In this document: positions 50,057 to 55,153 of the stretch, one piece after another
Layout: the number at the start of each line of letters is the position of its first letter
Numbering within the stretch: position 1 is the first letter of the stretch
From: an uncultured Anaerolineaceae bacterium
GTDB lineage: Bacteria; Chloroflexota; Anaerolineae; Anaerolineales; Anaerolineaceae
Length of the DNA stretch: 55,153 bases
NCBI GenBank assembly: GCA_937897615.1
Contig: CALCNO010000227.1
Location: 1-55,153, forward strand
Reading direction: 5' to 3'
Made by a program: the position numbers and the translations under genes
Notes under the pieces: model-generated
Told to the model about the DNA's origin: nothing
Database searches by the model: none
Seen by the model: the letters and a program-made list of their open reading frames with translations, nothing else

Positions 50057-51805
50057 TTATTGTACTCTTTCTTCGTCCTCAATCGCTTTGAGGGTTTTCT
50101 TGATCTCATCCATCGCTGCATCCAGCGGAACGATCCAGGCATCCCCACCTGAACGCCGCTTGAACTCAACACCCCCGTTCTTGAGGGCACGCTCGCTCAC
50201 AGTCACCCGCAGCGGGCAGCCGATCAAGTCGGCGTCGTTGAACTTAACCCCGGCAGATTCTTCGCGGTCATCCACCAGCGGTTCCAGCCCTGCCTGCAGC
50301 AAGGCGCTTTCCAACTGCGCCAGCAGCGGTTGAATATCCGTTTGCTTGCCGGGCAAGGCCACCAAATGCACTGCAAACGGTGCAATACTGAGCGGGAGTT
50401 TGAGGCCCTTATCATCATGGTGTTCCTCTACTGCGCAGGCCAGCAAACGCCCCACGCCAATACCATAAGACCCCATGATCACCGGGTGCAGCTCGCCATT
50501 CTGATCGGTAAAAGTACAGCCCAAAGAATCGCTGTAGCGTGTGCCAAGTTTAAAGATATTGCCCACCTCAACACCGCGCTCCAGCCGCAGCGGCGTACCG
50601 CAGTTCTCGCACAAGTCACCGGCACGCACCGCAGTGATGTCGGCCACAATCTCGGCAGTGAAATCCCTCCCGTAGTTGACATTGCGCAAGTGATACCCGG
50701 CCTCATTGGCGCCAGCCACCAGGTTGGGCGACTGCGGGATCAATTCATCGGCAATGACGGTGACATGCTTAAGCCCCAGCGGAGAGGCATAGCCGGGCAC
50801 CGCTCCCACCTTGCGGATCTCTTCTTCGGTAGCAGCACGCAACTCGCGCGCCTTGAGCAGATTGGCCACTTTGGTCTCGTTGACCTCAGCGTCACCACGC
50901 ACCACTGCAAATATAAAGCGCTCTTTGCTGCCGCCAAATTCATCCGGGATGGAGGCCATAAAGAATACGGCTTTGGCGGTTTTAGCCGCTGCGATCTTGA
51001 GAAAGTTTGCCAAATCCCCGATTGAAGAAGCCCCCGGCGTCGCCACCTTTTCTAACGGCAAAGGCGCCTCGGCTGCCGGGGCCAATTTCTTTGCCCGCGC
51101 CACCTGGCGGTTGGCTGATGCACCGCAGCTATCGCAAAAGAGCAGGCTGTCCTCGCCGATGGAGGAAAGATACATATATTCGTGCGCCATCTTGCCGCCC
51201 ATCATGCCAGTATCGGAACGCACTGCCACCGCAGGCACCCCACAGCGCCCGAAGATACGAAAATAGGCATCGTAATGCGCCTGGTACTGCGTATCCAGCC
51301 CGTCCCAATCAGCATCCAGGCTGTAAGAATCGAGCATGGTGAACTCGCGCACACGGATCAAGCCGGCACGCGGGCGGGGGTCGTCGCGCCATTTGGTTTG
51401 CAGATGATAAACCAGTGCCGGCATCTGCCGGTAAGATTTGACCACCCCGCGCACCAGGTCGGAGACCACCTCTTCATGGGTCATGGCCAGCACCATGTCG
51501 TGATCGTTCTTGTCCTTAAAACGCCCCATTTCGCTGCCGATCTGAAAATACCGGCCGGTTTCCTTCCAGACATCGGCGGGGTGTATCACCGGCATACAGA
51601 TCTCCTGCCCGCCGATGGCATTCATTTCCTCGCGCATAATTGCCATGATCTTGCTCAGGCTGCGCTGCGCCAGCGGCAGGTAACTAAAGATACCCGAGCC
51701 CAACTGACGGATATAACCGGCGCGCAGCAGCAACTGGTGGCTGGAAACCTCGGCATCCGCCGGAGCTTCGCGCAGGGTTTGCGAGAATAATTTTGAGAGA
51801 CGCAT
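50057..51805 (-). CDS. proS: Prolyl-tRNA synthetase, bacterial type with editing domain
   Basis: 582 residues, the normal length of the bacterial type with the YbaK-like insertion. MRLSKLFSQTLREAPADAEV opens the protein; LRAGYIRQLGSGIFSYLPL, class II motif 2 (KWRDDPRPRAGLIRVREF) and motif 3 (GSYGIGVGRLLACAVEEHHD) are clear. Residues about 240-370 (with KAVFFMASIPDE and RGDAEVNETKVANLL) form the insertion that edits Ala-tRNA(Pro). The C-terminal anticodon-binding domain follows. No T-box or other leader is seen in the 12 nt before it. Confidence 0.95.
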   Translation of the reverse strand: MRLSKLFSQTLREAPADAEVSSHQLLLRAGYIRQLGSGIFSYLPLAQRSLSKIMAIMREEMNAIGGQEICMPVIHPADVWKETGRYFQIGSEMGRFKDKNDHDMVLAMTHEEVVSDLVRGVVKSYRQMPALVYHLQTKWRDDPRPRAGLIRVREFTMLDSYSLDADWDGLDTQYQAHYDAYFRIFGRCGVPAVAVRSDTGMMGGKMAHEYMYLSSIGEDSLLFCDSCGASANRQVARAKKLAPAAEAPLPLEKVATPGASSIGDLANFLKIAAAKTAKAVFFMASIPDEFGGSKERFIFAVVRGDAEVNETKVANLLKARELRAATEEEIRKVGAVPGYASPLGLKHVTVIADELIPQSPNLVAGANEAGYHLRNVNYGRDFTAEIVADITAVRAGDLCENCGTPLRLERGVEVGNIFKLGTRYSDSLGCTFTDQNGELHPVIMGSYGIGVGRLLACAVEEHHDDKGLKLPLSIAPFAVHLVALPGKQTDIQPLLAQLESALLQAGLEPLVDDREESAGVKFNDADLIGCPLRVTVSERALKNGGVEFKRRSGGDAWIVPLDAAMDEIKKTLKAIEDEERVQ

Positions 51806-51817
51806 GGCTTTTCCTGA

Positions 51818-52567
51818 CTAGAGCAGTAACAACCAGCCGGCAACCGCTCGGAAGAGTAAAGGCGCCAGCACGTGCCCGCTCTTGCGCATGACCCAGCCCA
51901 GCAACAGGCCCTGCACCAGCGCGACCACCAGCACCTGCCAGTAATCTGCAAACGGCAAGACCCACAACCTGCCCGGCAACTGCCAGAGTACAAACAATCC
52001 GCACGTGGCAAGCCAGCCCCAGGTGGTTCCAAGAAAAGACATCAGGCGTGATTGGATGTAGCCGCGGAAAATGGTTTCCTCGGCGGCGGCCAGCAGCAGC
52101 CACACCAGTAGCAGGCTGCCCTGCTCAGGCGAAATTCCGCCAAGCAAAACGGTAAACTTGCCACGCAGGAACAGGGTCACGGCGGCCAACAAAGCGCCCA
52201 GGATGGCACCAGCCTTGAGATTATCGCGCCCCCAGCCAATGCTTTTGAAGGGCTGTCCACGCAGGAGCAGTGCCAGCAGGAAGGGGATCACACAGATCAC
52301 CGCCAGCAGCATGTGCTCAGCCAACTCTCCCCCGGCAAACGCTGTGGAAAGTTTTTTGATGAATGCCAGCGCCGGGTTGGAAAAATACTGGAACGCTGCC
52401 AGATACGCCAAGGCGAACAGAGAAAGCGCAAAAGTGGCTTCGCGCTGCGGGAAGCGGTATTCGATCTGGCGCACTTTTTTCAGCAATGGGCTTACCCCGG
52501 TGATCATTGTCACCGCAACCGCGCCAAGCCATTCACTTGCATAACCGATCCAAAATTTGGGGTCCAA
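51818..52567 (-). CDS. CPBP/Abi-like membrane protein, catalytic histidines missing
   Basis: 249 residues, about seven hydrophobic segments. The CPBP (CaaX protease and bacteriocin-processing) fold is shown by AAAEETIFRGYIQSRL, the E-E-x-x-x-R motif 1. Motif 2 (F-x-x-x-H) appears as FVLWQ and motif 3 (H-x-x-x-N) as FRAVAG, so both metal-binding histidines are gone. It is probably not an active protease. The start is TTG 52567, 5 nt after the bactofilin stop; GAG is the only SD hint. Last gene of the Nramp-Usp-bactofilin group. Confidence 0.72.
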   Translation of the reverse strand: MDPKFWIGYASEWLGAVAVTMITGVSPLLKKVRQIEYRFPQREATFALSLFALAYLAAFQYFSNPALAFIKKLSTAFAGGELAEHMLLAVICVIPFLLALLLRGQPFKSIGWGRDNLKAGAILGALLAAVTLFLRGKFTVLLGGISPEQGSLLLVWLLLAAAEETIFRGYIQSRLMSFLGTTWGWLATCGLFVLWQLPGRLWVLPFADYWQVLVVALVQGLLLGWVMRKSGHVLAPLLFRAVAGWLLLL

Positions 52568-52572
52568 TTAAT

Positions 52573-53046
52573 CTACTCGCTTTTCGCAATTTTTCTGATC
52601 TTCTTGCCCTCGGGTGTGAGCACAGGCTCCTCCGGCTGGGGTTTTGTTTCGGGCAGTTTATCATCCAGGTGCAAGTCCACCGTCTCCTCCATGCGCACCT
52701 GCCCGCGCAGGAAAGCCCCCTCTTCAGTGGAGAAAGCAATAACCTCCACGTCTCCCCACACACGGCCGGTTGAACGTATTTCCAACTTCTCAGCGGTGAT
52801 ATTTCCTTTCACCGCGCCTGCCACGACCACATTGTTGGCGCGCAGGTTCTGGCAGCTCACCCGCCCGGTCTCGCCGATCACCACCAGGCCATGAATGGAA
52901 ATCTCGCCTTCAAATGTGCCCTCGATGCGAATTCCCCCCTTACCGCCCAGGTTGCCCGACCAGTTGATGCCGGGGCCAAGCACTGATGTGACCCTCTCCA
53001 CCACCTGCTGCGGCACCTGTTCGCTTGCGGATGTTTTCTTGAACAT
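52573..53046 (-). CDS. Bactofilin (polymer-forming cytoskeletal protein)
   Basis: 157 residues. A beta-helical DUF583 domain (about 22-115) with regular short strands: INWSGNLGGKGGIRIEGTFEG, SIHGLVVIGETGRVS, NNVVVAGAVKGNI and EKLEIRSTGRVWGDV. Short tails at both ends are typical. Bactofilins polymerise without nucleotide and shape cells or localise proteins. ATG 53046 overlaps the UspA stop in TAATG and is preceded by GGAGGG. A longer frame to 53124 is inside the UspA gene and rejected. Confidence 0.9.
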   Translation of the reverse strand: MFKKTSASEQVPQQVVERVTSVLGPGINWSGNLGGKGGIRIEGTFEGEISIHGLVVIGETGRVSCQNLRANNVVVAGAVKGNITAEKLEIRSTGRVWGDVEVIAFSTEEGAFLRGQVRMEETVDLHLDDKLPETKPQPEEPVLTPEGKKIRKIAKSE

Positions 53047-53951
53047 TATTCCCTCCGAACCGGAACCAGTAAGATTGGCAGGCGAGTCTTGCCAACAATC
53101 TTTGGCGCCACGCTGCCTGCCCAAAACGCGCTTAACCCTGCCTTGCCATGCGTGCCAAGCACAATCAAATCACTCCCCACTCTGGCAGCAGCTTCCACCA
53201 CTTCCTGTGCAATATCACCGCGCTGTACCTCGGCATTACATGTCACGCCTTTTTTGCGCCAGCTATCCAGCTTCTCCTGCAAGTATTCGCAGGCTTCCTC
53301 CTCTGCGATCTCCAGGTACGCATCGGTGGTTCCCGGCAAAAGAGTACCCACTGCCGCGTGCTCGCCGGTGAGGGTGGACATGGTGGGAACCACGCGCATC
53401 AGATACAGGCTGGAGCCTAATTCTAACGCCAGTTCACCTGCCATCTCCAGAGAGAGTTCATGATCCGGCTCGCCATCCAGCGGAACAAAGATGTTCGCAA
53501 AGGATGGCGAAATCCCCTGGCCCTGTAAATCCGGCTTGATCAGGAGCACAGCCACACTGCCGGCAGCGATCACCTGCTGGGCAATGCTGCCCGCCACAAT
53601 ATCCCGCAGGCCGCCCTCGCCGTGCGCGCTGAGGATGATCAAGTCGGGTTTGTACTCCCCCGAATGTTCCACAATGCTCTGTGCCACCTGAGAGACCTCT
53701 TCGGTGTGCACATGGCGGTTGACCTTGCTGCAAAAGCCAAAAAAGCGCCCGGCAATATCCCCCAGGTAATTGCAGGATTCGTCCTCGGTGGTCAGATGGC
53801 GCTGGCCGTGAATCTGGGGGGGGGCGTCCTTTTCGATCACATGCAAAAGCGTGATCTGGGCATTGGTCTTGCGGCACAGTTCTGCGGCATAGGGGATGGC
53901 CGCTTCGGCAAGTTGAGATCCATCAAGGGGAAGAAGGATATGTTTGAACAT
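53046..53951 (-). CDS. Universal stress protein with two UspA domains
   Basis: 301 residues made of two UspA modules. First: FKHILLPLDGSQLAEAAIPY, ending GSIAQQVIAAGSVAVLLIKP; second: NIFVPLDGEPDHELSLEMAG, ending LIVLGTHGKAGLSAFWAGSV then TRLPILLVPV. The G-T-H-G-x2-G-x9-G-S-V motif of ATP-binding Usps is present in the second and altered (S-A-H-G-E-G-G) in the first. Role in stress or metabolic signalling. ATG 53951 is 3 nt after the Nramp stop; its stop overlaps the bactofilin start. Confidence 0.93.
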   Translation of the reverse strand: MFKHILLPLDGSQLAEAAIPYAAELCRKTNAQITLLHVIEKDAPPQIHGQRHLTTEDESCNYLGDIAGRFFGFCSKVNRHVHTEEVSQVAQSIVEHSGEYKPDLIILSAHGEGGLRDIVAGSIAQQVIAAGSVAVLLIKPDLQGQGISPSFANIFVPLDGEPDHELSLEMAGELALELGSSLYLMRVVPTMSTLTGEHAAVGTLLPGTTDAYLEIAEEEACEYLQEKLDSWRKKGVTCNAEVQRGDIAQEVVEAAARVGSDLIVLGTHGKAGLSAFWAGSVAPKIVGKTRLPILLVPVRRE

Positions 53952-53954
53952 GGC

Positions 53955-55153
53955 TTATCCTTTGAAGAGGGTGGCATACAACAAAAAGATGTTCAATGCC
54001 ACGATGATGGCCGCCACAATGGAGGCCAGAATGGTGGTGATCTTTTTATTCACCAGCACCCCCATCAGTTTTTTGTCACTGGTAAACATTACCAGTGGAA
54101 TAATGGCAAACGGCAGCCCAAAGCTGAGCAGCACCTGGCTGATCACCAGCGTGCGCGAGGGGTCGACCCCGATCATGATCACCACCATAGAGGGCACCAT
54201 CGTCACCAGGCGCCTGATCCACACCGGAATCTCGCGATTCAAAAAGCCCTTCATGATCACCTGGCCGGCCATCGTTCCAACGGATGCCGAGGACAAGCCA
54301 GAAGCCAGCAGAGAAATACCAAACACCCACGAAGAGGCTTTGCCCATCAGGGGTTCCAGCGTTTTATACGCCACATCCAGACTGCCCACCGAGGTGATCC
54401 CCTGATTGTGAAAAGTGGTGGCCGCCATGATAAGCATAGCCATGTTCACCAGGCTGGCTACACCCATCGCCATAAAGACATCCACCAGCTCAAACCTGAA
54501 CAGGCGCTTGAGTAGTTTGGGCTTTTTGACCACGATGCGCCCCTGCGTGAGGGCTGAATGCAGATAAATGGCATGGGGCATCACGGTAGCTCCCAGGATA
54601 CCAGTGGCCAGCAAGATGCTTTCCTGCCCATCAAAAGCCGGAACAAAAGCATGGTACGCCACCTGCCCCCACACCGGTTTTACGATCACTGTTTCGATCA
54701 CATAGCTGATCGCCACAATTCCAATCAAAGCAGTAATGACTGCCTCAAGTGGGCGGAAGCCCTTGCGCTCCAGGCCAAGGATCACAAATGTGGCAACGCC
54801 GGTGAGCAAGCCTGCCAGCCACAATGGAATGCCAAACAGGAGGTTGAAGCCAATCGCCGCGCCGAGGAATTCCGCCAGATCGGTGGCGATTGCCACCAGT
54901 TCTGCCAGTATCCATAAGGCCACCACAAACCATTTGGGGTAACGGTCGTGGCAGACCTCAGCCAGATTTTTGCCGCTGGCAATACCAAGTTTGGCCGAGA
55001 GCGACTGGATCAACACCGCCATCAGGTTGCTGGCAACAATGACCCATAAAAGCGTTAGCCCAAACTGCGCTCCGCCGGAGATGTTGGTGGCAAAGTTGCC
55101 GGGGTCCACATACGCCACACTGGCAATGAACGCCGGGCCCAAGAACGGCAGCA
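53955..55153 (-). CDS. Nramp-family divalent metal transporter (5' end outside window)
   Basis: 399 residues visible, missing a short N-terminus. GPAFIASVAYVDPGNFATNI is TM1 with the metal-binding D-P-G-N; ATVMPHAIYLHSAL in TM6 gives the metal-liganding A-x-x-M-P-H, with N-x-Y-L-H-S changed to A-I-Y-L-H-S. About eleven hydrophobic segments. Proton-coupled uptake of Mn2+ or Fe2+ is expected. The reading frame is open to the window edge (LLPFLGPAF). It heads the Nramp-UspA-bactofilin-CPBP group; any metal-responsive operator would lie beyond the window. Confidence 0.92.
   Translation of the reverse strand, partial: LPFLGPAFIASVAYVDPGNFATNISGGAQFGLTLLWVIVASNLMAVLIQSLSAKLGIASGKNLAEVCHDRYPKWFVVALWILAELVAIATDLAEFLGAAIGFNLLFGIPLWLAGLLTGVATFVILGLERKGFRPLEAVITALIGIVAISYVIETVIVKPVWGQVAYHAFVPAFDGQESILLATGILGATVMPHAIYLHSALTQGRIVVKKPKLLKRLFRFELVDVFMAMGVASLVNMAMLIMAATTFHNQGITSVGSLDVAYKTLEPLMGKASSWVFGISLLASGLSSASVGTMAGQVIMKGFLNREIPVWIRRLVTMVPSMVVIMIGVDPSRTLVISQVLLSFGLPFAIIPLVMFTSDKKLMGVLVNKKITTILASIVAAIIVALNIFLLYATLFKG

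Overview
The window reads as chromosomal DNA of a bacterium, most likely Chloroflexota, class Anaerolineae. This is inferred from the overall look of the proteins: an archaeal-type aspartyl-tRNA synthetase, a receiver/roadblock/IS200-fold fusion, DnaB with DnaD-like and DnaC-like helicase partners, secreted Thr/Pro-rich proteins, and WecB/WecC. No marker gene settles the taxonomy. Genes are densely packed with many 1-8 bp overlaps. TTG and GTG starts are common. No insertion sequence, prophage, CRISPR array or rRNA is visible.

Layout. 1-552: the start of tuf (EF-Tu) behind three tRNA genes (Thr-TGT, Tyr-GTA, Thr-GGT) with their own promoter. 616-4516 (-): an operon PhzF / PfkB kinase / alpha-alpha toroid protein / frameshifted deazaflavin oxidoreductase / ICMT-like methyltransferase. 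4619-6567 (+): rarA and a histidine phosphatase, convergent with rdgB. 7206-8996 (+): yceD and the primary sigma factor behind a strong promoter. 9027-15124 (-): B12-binding mutase subunit, meaB, archaeal-type aspS, acetyltransferase, prs, mutM and a membrane-anchored protein. 15369-17917 (+): a DUF4190 protein, then a chelatase-type AAA+ gene whose VWA half lies in the -1 frame behind a slippery A7 and a GC hairpin. 17993-23233 (+): a Thr/Pro-rich membrane protein, three tandem M42 peptidases, a lipoprotein solute-binding protein and a small two-helix membrane protein. 23238-26679 (-): glycosyltransferase, wecB, wecC (ManNAcA-type sugar precursor). 26786-34067 (+): the receiver/roadblock/IS200-fold fusion, polA and a large TPR protein. 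34113-36308 (-): secreted protein and MFS transporter; 36382 (+): mscL with a zinc ribbon. 36872-40908 (-): BFN nuclease, dnaB, DnaD-like protein and a tandem AAA+ DnaC-like loader. 41211 (+): a degenerate response regulator. 41977-45719 (-): Tad-like TadE, VWA protein, and TadE with a 263-residue Thr/Pro tail. 45856-55153 (-): two neighbouring groups, proS / DegT aminotransferase / PH-like / DUF92 / MFS, and Nramp (cut by the window end) / UspA / bactofilin / degenerate CPBP protein.

The strongest candidates for undescribed or unusual biology are: (1) the apparent programmed -1 frameshift that would make both a 367-residue ATPase and a roughly 694-residue ATPase-VWA protein from one gene; (2) the fusion at 26786, whose C-terminus keeps an IS200/IS605 transposase fold but has lost the HUH histidines; (3) a recurring promoter layout in which the -10 box ends 5-6 nt before the start codon with no Shine-Dalgarno, suggesting leaderless mRNAs; and (4) a helicase loader carrying two intact AAA+ modules in one chain. 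Everything here was read by eye from sequence; no alignment or database search was run.
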